64,000 nt of DNA from Candidatus Lernaella stagnicola (lineage in GTDB: Bacteria > Lernaellota > Lernaellaia > Lernaellales > Lernaellaceae): contig JAVCCK010000003.1 in the NCBI GenBank assembly GCA_030765525.1, positions 124,001-188,000 on the forward strand. Reading direction: 5' to 3'. The position numbers and the translations under genes were made by a program. Positions 27,119 through 35,065 of the stretch are shown one piece after another. Positions within the stretch are counted from its first letter, which is position 1. Every line of letters begins with the position of its first letter. Under the pieces are notes generated by a model. That model had not been told where the DNA came from and made no database searches. It worked only from the letters and a program-made list of their open reading frames with translations.

Positions 27119-27904
27119 TTACGGCGCGGCCGTCGCCATGAACTGCAGCATCCGTGTGAGGCTGTGCTGGTACATGGCGTCGATCCCGTGCACGAAATAG
27201 GGCACTCCCACGGCAGTGACGATCAGCCCGATGCCGATCGTCAGCGGGAACCCCACGATGAACACATTCATTTGCGGCACGGTGCGCGCGATGACGCCCA
27301 AGCCGATTTTCGACAGCAAGAGCGCCGCGATCGGCGCACCGGCGATCGTGATGGATGTTTTGAACGCGAGGTCCAACGTTTCGATGAACATCTGCGCCTG
27401 ACTCGGATGGAATACGACCGCACCCAACGGCACGATGGTGAAACTGTCGGCGATGGCCTGCAAAAAGGGCCGATAGATCCCGCTGACGATGAAAACGATC
27501 ACCGCCAGTCGCGCGTGCAGCGTCGCCATAATGCTGATGGCCGAACCGGTGCTCGGGTCCACGACGTTGACGATGGCGAAGCCCATTTGGAAGCCGACCA
27601 TCTGCATACCGATGATCGCCGCCTGCACGACCCAACTGATCAGCCAGCCGCACATCAATCCGAAGATGAGTTCCTTGGCCGCACCCAACATGAAATAGAA
27701 ACCGACTGCGGGAACGGTGATCGGCCCTTTGGCGATCAGGCCGACGGCCACGACCAGCGCAAAGGCGGCTACCAATCCGGCCTTGAGCGATCGCGGTATT
27801 TCGCTGCCGCCGAATACCGGTAAGGTGGTTAACAGGCCAAGCACACGCAGGTACACCAGCATGTACAATTCGATGGCCCCAACCGGCAGCGAAAATAGCG
27901 GCAT
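27119..27904 (-). CDS. fliR: Flagellar export gate protein FliR
   Basis: This is a 261-residue membrane protein of about six helices that assembles with FliP and FliQ into the export channel. Family features include the N-terminal LVYLRVLGLLTTLPVFG and the loop MVGFQMGFAIVNVVDPSTG. The ATG at 27904 overlaps the fliQ stop as TAATG, arguing for coupled translation. An ATG at 27925 would add seven residues and overlap fliQ more. Confidence 0.95.
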   Translation of the reverse strand: MPLFSLPVGAIELYMLVYLRVLGLLTTLPVFGGSEIPRSLKAGLVAAFALVVAVGLIAKGPITVPAVGFYFMLGAAKELIFGLMCGWLISWVVQAAIIGMQMVGFQMGFAIVNVVDPSTGSAISIMATLHARLAVIVFIVSGIYRPFLQAIADSFTIVPLGAVVFHPSQAQMFIETLDLAFKTSITIAGAPIAALLLSKIGLGVIARTVPQMNVFIVGFPLTIGIGLIVTAVGVPYFVHGIDAMYQHSLTRMLQFMATAAP

Positions 27905-28173
27905 TACTGCAGAAAGCTCCCCCATTCAGTGAACATGCGTTCGGTAAAATTAACGATCACGGTAATCATGCGGTCGTAACTGAACGCCACGGCCAGCGCG
28001 GCGACAATAATCTTCGGGATGAAGGTGAGCGTCATTTCGTTGATTTGGGTGACGGCTTGAAAGACGCTGATAACCAATCCGACCGCCAGACCGGCCAACA
28101 GAACCGGCGAGGCGACTTCCCATGCGGTCCAGATGGCTTCGCTGCCGATCGTGGCGAGCAGTTCTATATTCAT
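27904..28173 (-). CDS. fliQ: Flagellar export gate protein FliQ
   Basis: This is an 89-residue protein with two membrane helices and the FliQ signature AVGLVISVFQAVTQINEMTLTF. It surrounds the FliP5R1 core of the export gate. The length is typical. It lies between fliP (16-nt gap) and fliR (1-nt stop/start overlap). Confidence 0.96.
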   Translation of the reverse strand: MNIELLATIGSEAIWTAWEVASPVLLAGLAVGLVISVFQAVTQINEMTLTFIPKIIVAALAVAFSYDRMITVIVNFTERMFTEWGSFLQ

Positions 28174-28189
28174 ATCCCGTGTCCCTTCC

Positions 28190-28975
28190 CTACGTCACGA
28201 AGCTGTTGACCAAACTGCCGATCAACAGGTACCAGCCATCGGCAAGCACAAACACCAAGAGCTTGAAAGGCAGGGAAATCATGATGGGCGGCAACATCAG
28301 CATTCCCATGCTCATCAGCACCGAAGCGATCACCATGTCGACGATCAAAAAAGGCAGCCAGATTAAAAAGCCGATGGTAAAGGCGGTTTTGAGTTCCGAG
28401 ACAACAAACGCGGGCACGAGGGCGATTGTCGGCACGTCGGTAATCGTGCGCGGCTTGGGTTGGTTACTAATTTTCAGAAAGAGTCCCAGGTCTTTTTCAC
28501 GCGTATGCTTGAACATGAAAACACGCAGCGGTTCCATGGCGTTTTCGATGGCTTCCTCGTAACCGATTTGCTGGTCCATGTACGGTTTGAGGGCGTTCTG
28601 ATTGATCTGGGTCCACACCGGGAACATGATGAAGACCGTCAAAAAGAGGGCCAATCCCAACACGATTTGGTTCGTCGGCGTCTGGTGCGTCCCCAAGGCC
28701 TGCCGCATAAAAGAAAGTACGACGACAATGCGCGTGAAGCTCGTGAGCATCACCAGAAACGAGGGCACCAGCGCCAGCACAGTAAGCAGCAGCATAATTT
28801 TGAGGGCCGTGGATATCTGATCGGGGCTGTTGGCCTGCCCGACCCCAATGGTGATTTGGGGCATAATCGGGGAACTGGGCGCCATGGCGACGCCGCCCGC
28901 CTGCTGCGCCATGGCCGGTCCGGCCCAGGCCACAAGCAACACTATCCCTATGATGACGGTTACAATAACCCTCAT
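28190..28975 (-). CDS. fliP: Flagellar export gate protein FliP
   Basis: This is a 261-residue protein with a cleavable-type signal peptide (about 1-23) and four further membrane segments. Family signatures are FLVMLTSFTRIVVVLSFMRQALGTHQTPTNQ and, near the C-terminus, FLIWLPFLIVDMVIASVLMSMGM. FliP forms the pentameric core of the export channel. Normal length; 22 nt after fliO. Confidence 0.97.
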   Translation of the reverse strand: MRVIVTVIIGIVLLVAWAGPAMAQQAGGVAMAPSSPIMPQITIGVGQANSPDQISTALKIMLLLTVLALVPSFLVMLTSFTRIVVVLSFMRQALGTHQTPTNQIVLGLALFLTVFIMFPVWTQINQNALKPYMDQQIGYEEAIENAMEPLRVFMFKHTREKDLGLFLKISNQPKPRTITDVPTIALVPAFVVSELKTAFTIGFLIWLPFLIVDMVIASVLMSMGMLMLPPIMISLPFKLLVFVLADGWYLLIGSLVNSFVT

Positions 28976-28997
28976 TGCCGCCTCTTTTATGCTTCAG

Positions 28998-30131
28998 TTA
29001 CAGGCGTTTCAGCCCTTTGACCCGCTCGGCGATGCTGCGCAGCGTATCGTGCCCCGCGGCCGTGCTCTCCGTCGGAACATGCCGCGAGTACGCGCGCAAC
29101 TTGGCGCTGAATGTCGCCGCCGCGTCGGATAGGGAATCCGGTGCCGTTTCGGTTTCCCGGCCGAAGCTCGCCGGTTCGATCGGTTTGGGACCCATAAAAC
29201 CTTCATGTTCACATTCCGCCGTTTCGGGCTCGGGTTCACCGAGTAACCGGCGGCGCGCTTGTTCGGATTCGATTTTCGTAAGCATCGTCACGCCGCTGGA
29301 CGTCAACGCCACGACGATTAATTCGCCGGCCACGTCGACTACGACAATGCGACGTTTCATGTCGATCATGCCCGTTTGTACGACGCGAATCTTGCCGTGC
29401 TTCCCACCCTGCAATCGCGCCGGCAGTTTGAAGCGTCGCGCCAGCGCGGCCAACCCGACCAACAACGCCAGGGTGACGCAGAGAGCGACGATCATTTTGA
29501 TGACTGCCTCGGATATGCCGAACCCGGCTTCCTGTTCGGCTTCGGCCGCAGCCGGCTCGGTCTGTTTCGCCGCCGGCTTAGGGGAATCCACGGCGGGCTT
29601 ATCTTTGGGGGCAACGTCTCCGAAAATGGCGGCCAAATCGACCTTCGCCTCTTCGGGGATGTCGTTTTTCGGCGGCGGCGATAGTTTGGCCACAACCGGA
29701 GGCGCCGCGACGGCGGGCGCGAGGCCCATTTTCACCGCCACCGTGTCACCCTGCACGATGACGTGGGCGTCGGTGGTTCCCTTGTATTGATCGCGCAGCC
29801 GCGCTACGGCGCGCACTGTCTTTTTGTTGATCTGCGCCATGGCGACTTGCTGAAAGCACTTGCTTTCCAGTTTGTTGAACTGCCGCACGGGCGGGTGTGT
29901 GTAAGACACCGGGAACGTAATGTGCAGTTCCCGGCCTTTGGTGATCACGGAGGCCCCGTCGAGACCGGCGCGGTTTTTGACGTCGAATTTCAGGGAGCAA
30001 GCATCTCCCGACGGAGCGACGCCGACCACGAAATTCATTTTCATAAGGTAGGACAGTTCGGCCGCCGCCGGCGCGGCGATCCACAACGTCGCGACTAGCA
30101 ATAGCAGGAATATGATCGTCCGGTGGCGCAT
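28998..30131 (-). CDS. fliO: FliO-like flagellar protein with large periplasmic domain
   Basis: This is a 377-residue protein. It has a signal peptide (about 1-24), a periplasmic region of about 190 residues that begins with a beta-rich, AMIN-like part and continues as a Pro/Ala/Glu-rich linker, and one membrane helix near 205-225. A short cytoplasmic domain follows with the FliO pattern RRIVVVDVAGELIVVALTSSGVTMLTKI. FliO helps FliP assemble. Typical FliO proteins are 100-220 residues, so the extracytoplasmic part is unusually large. It sits exactly where fliO belongs, between fliN and fliP. Confidence 0.85.
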   Translation of the reverse strand: MRHRTIIFLLLLVATLWIAAPAAAELSYLMKMNFVVGVAPSGDACSLKFDVKNRAGLDGASVITKGRELHITFPVSYTHPPVRQFNKLESKCFQQVAMAQINKKTVRAVARLRDQYKGTTDAHVIVQGDTVAVKMGLAPAVAAPPVVAKLSPPPKNDIPEEAKVDLAAIFGDVAPKDKPAVDSPKPAAKQTEPAAAEAEQEAGFGISEAVIKMIVALCVTLALLVGLAALARRFKLPARLQGGKHGKIRVVQTGMIDMKRRIVVVDVAGELIVVALTSSGVTMLTKIESEQARRRLLGEPEPETAECEHEGFMGPKPIEPASFGRETETAPDSLSDAAATFSAKLRAYSRHVPTESTAAGHDTLRSIAERVKGLKRL

Positions 30132-30142
30132 GGTCTCTCCTA

Positions 30143-30709
30143 CTACTTGAGCGATTCGATGCGCTCGGATTTACTGATGACGTCGGTTAAGCGAATCCCG
30201 AATTTTTCGTTGACAATGACCGCCTCGCCACGTGCCACCAGCTTGTTGTTGACGAAGATTTCAAGGGGTTCGCCGGCCAATTTCTGCAGTTCGACGATGC
30301 TGCCCGGTCCGAGGCCGAGCAATTCGCCGATCGTCATACGCGTGCGGCCCACTTCCACGGTCAACACAAGTGGAATATCGAGCACGAACTCCAGAGAGCG
30401 AGCCTGCTCTTGCTCGATGCGCACGGATCGCTCGAATTGCTCCATGGGCATGTCGCGTGACCGCTCGTCGCGTTTTTCGGCGCTTTCGGTCGCGGCGCTT
30501 TCGGTCGCGCCGCTTGGCTCGGCGGCAGTACCCTCGGCTTCACCCTTTTTCATATCCTCGTCGGACAAGCCCCACGCGGCGGGATCCGAGTTGGGATCGC
30601 CGGCCTTTTTCTCGTCTTTCTTGGCGGCATTGTCCTCGCCATCTTGTTCGGTGTTCATTTCCGACAACAGGCTGTCGATATCGTCTTGATTGAGAACGTC
30701 GTCCGGCAT
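30143..30709 (-). CDS. fliN: Flagellar switch protein FliN with FliM-like N-terminal peptide
   Basis: This is a 188-residue protein. The C-terminal 85 residues are a SpoA domain (LDIPLVLTVEVGRTRMTIGELLGLGPGSIVEL and the final NEKFGIRLTDVIS). The N-terminal 100 residues are acidic and Ala-rich. Residues 6-15, LNQDDIDSLL, look like the CheY-P-binding peptide of FliM (LSQEEIDALL), a feature normally seen in FliM or FliY rather than FliN. There is no CheC-like phosphatase domain. It forms the lower C-ring, next to FliM, 5 nt after fliM. Confidence 0.93.
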   Translation of the reverse strand: MPDDVLNQDDIDSLLSEMNTEQDGEDNAAKKDEKKAGDPNSDPAAWGLSDEDMKKGEAEGTAAEPSGATESAATESAEKRDERSRDMPMEQFERSVRIEQEQARSLEFVLDIPLVLTVEVGRTRMTIGELLGLGPGSIVELQKLAGEPLEIFVNNKLVARGEAVIVNEKFGIRLTDVISKSERIESLK

Positions 30710-30714
30710 GATCC

Positions 30715-31740
30715 TCAGCCCCCGATGTGATGGATTCGCACAGCTTTGTAGCCGCGCTGAACACCGACGTGTCCATCGAACTTCGAGGTGCCTTCCACGA
30801 CGAGTTCGACGGGTTCGTCAGCAAATTGGTCCAAGATAATTTCTTGGCCGACCTTCATTCTGGTCAGTTGATCGACACTCATGCTCATCTGCCCGAGTCG
30901 GGCGGTAACATTCACTTTGGAATTCAATACGGCGCGGGTGATGGTCTCGCGCCAAAGCGAATCGTCATACGCAGCACCCTCACCCAAAAAGCCGGACGAG
31001 AGTTTTTCGCGCATGGGCTCAATCATGGCGTAGGGCATGACGATTTGAATCAGTCCCGAGCTGCCCTCGACGTCGACGCTGCTTTCGATGACCATCACGA
31101 TTTCGGTCGGGTGGGCGATGGATACGAATTGCGGGTTGATTTCGGTGCGCTCGAACTTGACTTTGACCGGTTCCACGGCCTCCCAGGCCTTTTGGAACTC
31201 GAACAGCCCGCTGCTGACCACTTTGCGCACGATGTTAAGTTCGATCGCGGAGAAATCGCGACCCTCCACGCGAAAGCGGCTTTTGCCGACGCCCCCGAGA
31301 AAAATATTGACCAGCACAAACGCGAAACTGCTTTCCACGATCATCGCGCCCATACCCCGCAGCGGGTCCATCTTGAACAGGTTGATGGAGGTAGGCAACG
31401 ACAACCCGTTGAGGAATTCGCCGAACTTGACCAAGCGAATATCCCCGACCTCGACATCGACAACGCGCCGCAATTCGATCGAGAGCGAACTGCGAAAATC
31501 GCGACAGAATTTTTCGTGGATGACTTCCATCATCGGCATTTTGCCGCGGAAAATCCGGTCTTGGCTGGTGATGTCGTAGGGACGGACCTCGTGGTCCTCG
31601 TATGTTCTCTGAGAGCGGTTCAGGGCCTGGGAAAGCGCGACGTGCTCCTCGGGCGATAGAGGTTTTTCCTCATCGGTAATTCCCTCCGAAACCGCCGAAA
31701 GCAGCGCATCAACTTCTTCTTGGCTAAGAACCTGGCCCAT
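30715..31740 (-). CDS. fliM: Flagellar motor switch protein FliM
   Basis: This 341-residue protein forms the C-ring wall that switches rotation when CheY-P binds. Residues 5-14 are the CheY-binding peptide (LSQEEVDALL). The middle domain includes the FliG-binding region (GRDFSAIELNIVRKV). The C-terminal SpoA domain includes LGQMSMSVDQLTRMKVGQEIIL. The length is normal. It lies 12 nt after fliL and 5 nt before fliN. Confidence 0.97.
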   Translation of the reverse strand: MGQVLSQEEVDALLSAVSEGITDEEKPLSPEEHVALSQALNRSQRTYEDHEVRPYDITSQDRIFRGKMPMMEVIHEKFCRDFRSSLSIELRRVVDVEVGDIRLVKFGEFLNGLSLPTSINLFKMDPLRGMGAMIVESSFAFVLVNIFLGGVGKSRFRVEGRDFSAIELNIVRKVVSSGLFEFQKAWEAVEPVKVKFERTEINPQFVSIAHPTEIVMVIESSVDVEGSSGLIQIVMPYAMIEPMREKLSSGFLGEGAAYDDSLWRETITRAVLNSKVNVTARLGQMSMSVDQLTRMKVGQEIILDQFADEPVELVVEGTSKFDGHVGVQRGYKAVRIHHIGG

Positions 31741-31752
31741 GTCGATCCTTCA

Positions 31753-32271
31753 TCACGAAATGATGAACTCCGTAAACAGGATTTCGCTGACGGAATTTCC
31801 ACCGAGAATCTCGTTCAGCCGCAGCGTAATTTCCTGTTTCAACTTTAGTTTGCCCTTACTGTCACGAACTTGCGCGACGGATTTGCTGGAGAGCAACGTG
31901 ATCACCGCGTCTTTGATCTTCTGTGTGCGCTTCTCCACTTCTTCGGCCAAATCCTCGCGGGTTAACTCAATGACAATCGTCACTTTCAAAAAGCGACTTT
32001 GCTCGGCATCTGACAAGTTGACGACGAAAGATTCCAGGGGAACCGTCGGCAACACTTTCGTGGGATCCGCCGACCCCACTATTTGCTCAGGTTCGAGAGC
32101 GGGATCCGCATCAGATTGCCCTCCACTTCCGAGAATACCAAATGCAAAGAGTGCGCCAACCGCCGCGCCGATCACGGCGATTACCGCGACGCCGATGATG
32201 ATCAGCTTAATCTTTGATTTGCCGCCCTTTTCCTGCTCCTCGACCGGTTCCATGCCTTCCTGATCAACCAT
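31753..32271 (-). CDS. fliL: Flagellar basal body-associated protein FliL
   Basis: This is a 172-residue protein with a Glu/Lys-rich cytoplasmic start, one membrane helix (about 23-46) and a periplasmic stomatin-like domain containing LESFVVNLSDAEQSRFLKVTIVIEL, typical of FliL. FliL rings surround stator units and raise torque. It overlaps the end of the second motB by 8 nt, linking stator and FliL translation. Confidence 0.94.
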   Translation of the reverse strand: MVDQEGMEPVEEQEKGGKSKIKLIIIGVAVIAVIGAAVGALFAFGILGSGGQSDADPALEPEQIVGSADPTKVLPTVPLESFVVNLSDAEQSRFLKVTIVIELTREDLAEEVEKRTQKIKDAVITLLSSKSVAQVRDSKGKLKLKQEITLRLNEILGGNSVSEILFTEFIIS

Positions 32272-33148
32272 TCGTTTTGTTCTCCTGTTTCGGATCAGTC
32301 AATTTTTTGACTTTATCCGGTTCCCGTACATTTAGTATTACTTCGACTCTGCGGTTTTTTTGACGCCCTTGGGACGTTTGATTCGTTGCGATTGGCCGGG
32401 TGTCGGCATAACCGGAGGCAGCGAGTCGCTCGGGCCCGACACCGACAACTTTGGCGAGAAAGCGAACGGCCGAAGCGGCCCGCGACATACTCAGCTCCCA
32501 GTTGCTGGCAAAGCGCAGCGTACTGATGGGTCGATCGTCCGTGTGGCCCTCGACGACGGCGATCAGGTCCTTTTCCTTAATCGTTCGGCCGATGCTCTCA
32601 AGCACGAGTTTGAATTCCGGACGCAGATCCGCGCGGCCGGAGCTAAAGGTAATGCCGGCGGGCAAACGCACGATCAGGCCCCGTTCATCAGCGAAAACCT
32701 CCAACGTGCTTTCGGGTTCCGGGGCCTCGCCGTTGCCCGAGTCGGCCCCGTCGCCGCCGGGTCTGATTTTGCGCGGATCGTCGCCGCCCTCGGGAGATCC
32801 ATCGGTATTCTCGGGGAAGCCGCTATCGGTACCGCCGGGGATTTCGATATTGACCAAATCCGAGCCGAGCTTCGCCCGCTCAAAGGCGATGGCCTGGATA
32901 AGAGCCCGTCGAATGACCAGTAGGCGATCGTCCTTGTTTCCGGTCGAAGGAATTGGTGGGCCGTCCATCATGCCGACGCCGACAATGGGCATCAGGGTTT
33001 CGAACGCCTCCTTGAGTTTCTTGTCGTCGAGGCTGGACATGGAGATCAGCAAAACGAAGAAGGTCAACAGGAGGGTCAGCAGATCGGAGAATGTGACCAT
33101 CCACGCATTGGGATCGCTACCGGGGCCGGCGTCTTTTTTCCTTGCCAT
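32264..33148 (-). CDS. motB: Stator protein MotB/PomB, ion-conducting form
   Basis: This is a 294-residue protein. Its single membrane helix has MVTFSDLLTLLLTFFVLL, with Asp22 at the ion-binding position required for stator function. After a Gly/Asp/Glu-rich linker, an OmpA-like peptidoglycan-binding domain contains VEGHTDDRPISTLRFASNWELS. The start at 33148 is set by the MARKK start and by lying 1 nt after the preceding stop. The longer frame to 33313 adds a basic leader overlapping the upstream gene. It pairs with motA and with a second MotB-like protein directly upstream. Confidence 0.94.
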   Translation of the reverse strand: MARKKDAGPGSDPNAWMVTFSDLLTLLLTFFVLLISMSSLDDKKLKEAFETLMPIVGVGMMDGPPIPSTGNKDDRLLVIRRALIQAIAFERAKLGSDLVNIEIPGGTDSGFPENTDGSPEGGDDPRKIRPGGDGADSGNGEAPEPESTLEVFADERGLIVRLPAGITFSSGRADLRPEFKLVLESIGRTIKEKDLIAVVEGHTDDRPISTLRFASNWELSMSRAASAVRFLAKVVGVGPERLAASGYADTRPIATNQTSQGRQKNRRVEVILNVREPDKVKKLTDPKQENKTNG

Positions 33149-33149
33149 G

Positions 33150-33911
33150 TTACAGCCCCACTTTCGCGGGACCGGCGATGTCCTTGTTCGCGTCGATTTT
33201 TTCCCGTTCCGCTTTCGCCATGCCTGCGAAACGCAAAACGACGCGCCGGTTTTTCGCTCGGTTTTCCGGCGTGTCGTTGGCCGCGATCGGCTTGAATTCT
33301 CCGCAGCCGACACCGGAAATCTTGTGGGCGTCCACGCCGTGCACTTCCACGAGTCGCCGCACGACCGCTCCGGCCCGCGCGGTGGAGAGTTCCCAGTTAC
33401 TGGGAAAGCGCGCGGTGGAGATGGGGTTGTTGTCGGTGTGCCCTTCCACGACGAGGGGGAAATCGGTTGTGGAAACGAAACCGGAAATGACTTCCAGAAC
33501 GTCCGTCATCTGCGGTTTGATATAGGCTTGGCTGGAGTCGAAGAGAATGTGGTCTTTGAACACGAGCAGGAGGTCGTCTTTATCCTCGACCAGTTCCACT
33601 TTCTCGCCGAGACCCTCCTCGGCGAGCATGTCGTCGACTTTTTTTTTCAGTTCCCGCCCGGGACCTCCGGCACGCATCGCCAACTCTTCGCCGATCGTAA
33701 CCAGGGAGTCGGCCCGCGGGAAAAGCGGCCCCGTCCCGAAACCGGAGAACACGGCGGTAAGGCTTCCCAAGGCCGCCTTGACCCGCTTTTCCTCCATCGT
33801 CGCCATGGAATTAAGCAGAATGAAGAAAGCCAGGAGGATAATCGATAAGGAAGTGAACATCACCGTAAAGGAGCTGGATTTTGGTTCTTCCTGCTTTTTT
33901 TTGCGCGCCAA
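33150..33911 (-). CDS. MotB-like OmpA-family protein lacking the channel aspartate
   Basis: This is a 253-residue paralogue of the next gene. The membrane helix reads VMFTSLSIILLAFFILL; alignment with the second MotB places Ser21 where Asp22 should be, and no acidic residue lies elsewhere in the helix. The OmpA-like domain is intact (VEGHTDNNPISTARFPSNWELS, then RAKNRRVVLRF). It lies between motA (13-nt gap) and the canonical motB (1-nt gap), so it is co-expressed with the stator. It may act as a structural or peptidoglycan-anchoring partner rather than an ion channel (inference). Confidence 0.9.
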   Translation of the reverse strand: MARKKKQEEPKSSSFTVMFTSLSIILLAFFILLNSMATMEEKRVKAALGSLTAVFSGFGTGPLFPRADSLVTIGEELAMRAGGPGRELKKKVDDMLAEEGLGEKVELVEDKDDLLLVFKDHILFDSSQAYIKPQMTDVLEVISGFVSTTDFPLVVEGHTDNNPISTARFPSNWELSTARAGAVVRRLVEVHGVDAHKISGVGCGEFKPIAANDTPENRAKNRRVVLRFAGMAKAEREKIDANKDIAGPAKVGL

Positions 33912-33924
33912 ACGGCCCTCCCCC

Positions 33925-34689
33925 TTATTTAAACTGCGTTTCCCTCAATTTCGGCGCGAGGAAGGCATGCAGTTTCGTTTCGAGGATGCGTGGATTGTCG
34001 CCGGCGGAAATCGAGAGGATTCCTTCCAACATCAATTCCATCGAAGTCACTTCCTCGTCGGACCGCATCCTGAGTTTGCCGGCAACCGGCAAGAAGAACA
34101 TATTCGCCAAAATCGCTCCGTAGAACGTCGTCAGCAACGCGACCGCCATGGCCGGGCCGATCGTGCTTGGATCGTCCATGCTTTGCAGCATGGCCACCAG
34201 CCCGATCAAGGTTCCGATCAGGCCCATCGCCGGCGCGAAGGTGCCAAAAGCGGTAAAGAGGTCTGCCCCGATTTTATGGCGCTGCTCGACTTGCTCCAAC
34301 TCTTTCTCGAGCAAGGATTGGATGACGTTGGGTTCCAGACCGTCGACCGCCATTTGAATGCCCTTGCGCAAAAATTCGACTTCCTCGCCGTCCGTAGCGC
34401 TTTCGAGGGCAAGGATACCCTCTTTTCGGGCTTTTGTGGCGTAGGTTACCAGTCGGGCGGTCAACGCGTTTAAGTCGGCGGGTTTGGCAAAGAAGGCGTT
34501 CTTGATGACCCCGCCGATGTTGAAAATAACTCGTAGGGGCCAGTTGATGAAGATGACGCCGAATGTGCCGCCGATCACGATGAGCACGCTTCTGACATCG
34601 ACGTAAGCCGCGAGACCGGCCCCCATCAACAGGGAGGCAAGCACCAACCCAAACGCGACAACGATTCCGATAACGGTTGCTATGTCCAC
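33925..34689 (-). CDS. motA: Stator protein MotA/PomA
   Basis: This is a 254-residue protein with four membrane helices (about 5-25, 33-52, 150-172, 182-204). The large cytoplasmic loop between helices 2 and 3 carries charged residues for rotor contact. Helix 3 has FGTFAPAMGLIGTLIGLV and helix 4 AVALLTTFYGAILANMFFLP, typical of the PomA branch. It starts with GTG behind GAGGGG and is the first gene of the long flagellar operon, downstream of a sigma-54 promoter. Whether it uses protons or sodium cannot be decided by eye. Confidence 0.94.
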   Translation of the reverse strand: MDIATVIGIVVAFGLVLASLLMGAGLAAYVDVRSVLIVIGGTFGVIFINWPLRVIFNIGGVIKNAFFAKPADLNALTARLVTYATKARKEGILALESATDGEEVEFLRKGIQMAVDGLEPNVIQSLLEKELEQVEQRHKIGADLFTAFGTFAPAMGLIGTLIGLVAMLQSMDDPSTIGPAMAVALLTTFYGAILANMFFLPVAGKLRMRSDEEVTSMELMLEGILSISAGDNPRILETKLHAFLAPKLRETQFK

Positions 34690-35065
34690 CTTCGCCCCTC
34701 TGCGCTTAGTGATTGATTCTTTTTGGTTTTCTTCTCCACAAGAGCAATTGGTGTGCCAAATAAGGCAACATTTCTGAATTGCCCAATCTGGCCGGCGCGT
34801 TCGTTCCTGAACCGCGGTGACGATGGTTTATTCTATGTTATCGAACACTTGCCGTCGCGGCAGGTTCCGCTTGCAATCCGTCGCACCGGGCTGCACATTC
34901 CAACTGGACAACCACACAAGGAATGCCGCGTCGTTTTTTTGACGGCACGCACCTCCGGCGAGGCGGTCGCAACCACGTTCATCTTTCAGTATCGAAATTT
35001 TCGGCAAACCACAAGAATAATCTTAGGTTTCTTGCAGAAAAGTCCGCTATGCGGTTTTCGCCTCG
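34690..35065. other. Intergenic region between the TIG lipoprotein gene and the flagellar operon
   Basis: This stretch has no convincing gene. It holds the sigma-54 promoter at 34743-34758. A weak hairpin around 35044-35054 (CCGC and GCGG with flanking A and T runs on the minus strand) may end the transcript of the gene stopping at 35066. Binding sites for a sigma-54 activator would be expected in the remaining sequence, but I see no clear dyad. Confidence 0.5.
34743..34758 (-). promoter_or_regulatory. Sigma-54 promoter for the motA flagellar operon
   Basis: The minus strand reads TGGCAC-ACCAA-TTGCT, matching the -24/-12 consensus TGGCAC-N5-TTGCW at every conserved base, with the required 10 nt between GG and GC. 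It lies 54 nt upstream of the motA start codon. This implies RpoN-dependent control of early flagellar genes; the needed activator is not encoded in this window. Confidence 0.88.

Noticed and set aside
26010-27653. Long minus-strand frame of 547 codons over flhB and fliR
   Set aside because: Arg/Gly/His-rich shadow in another frame of flhB and fliR, both of which are certain.
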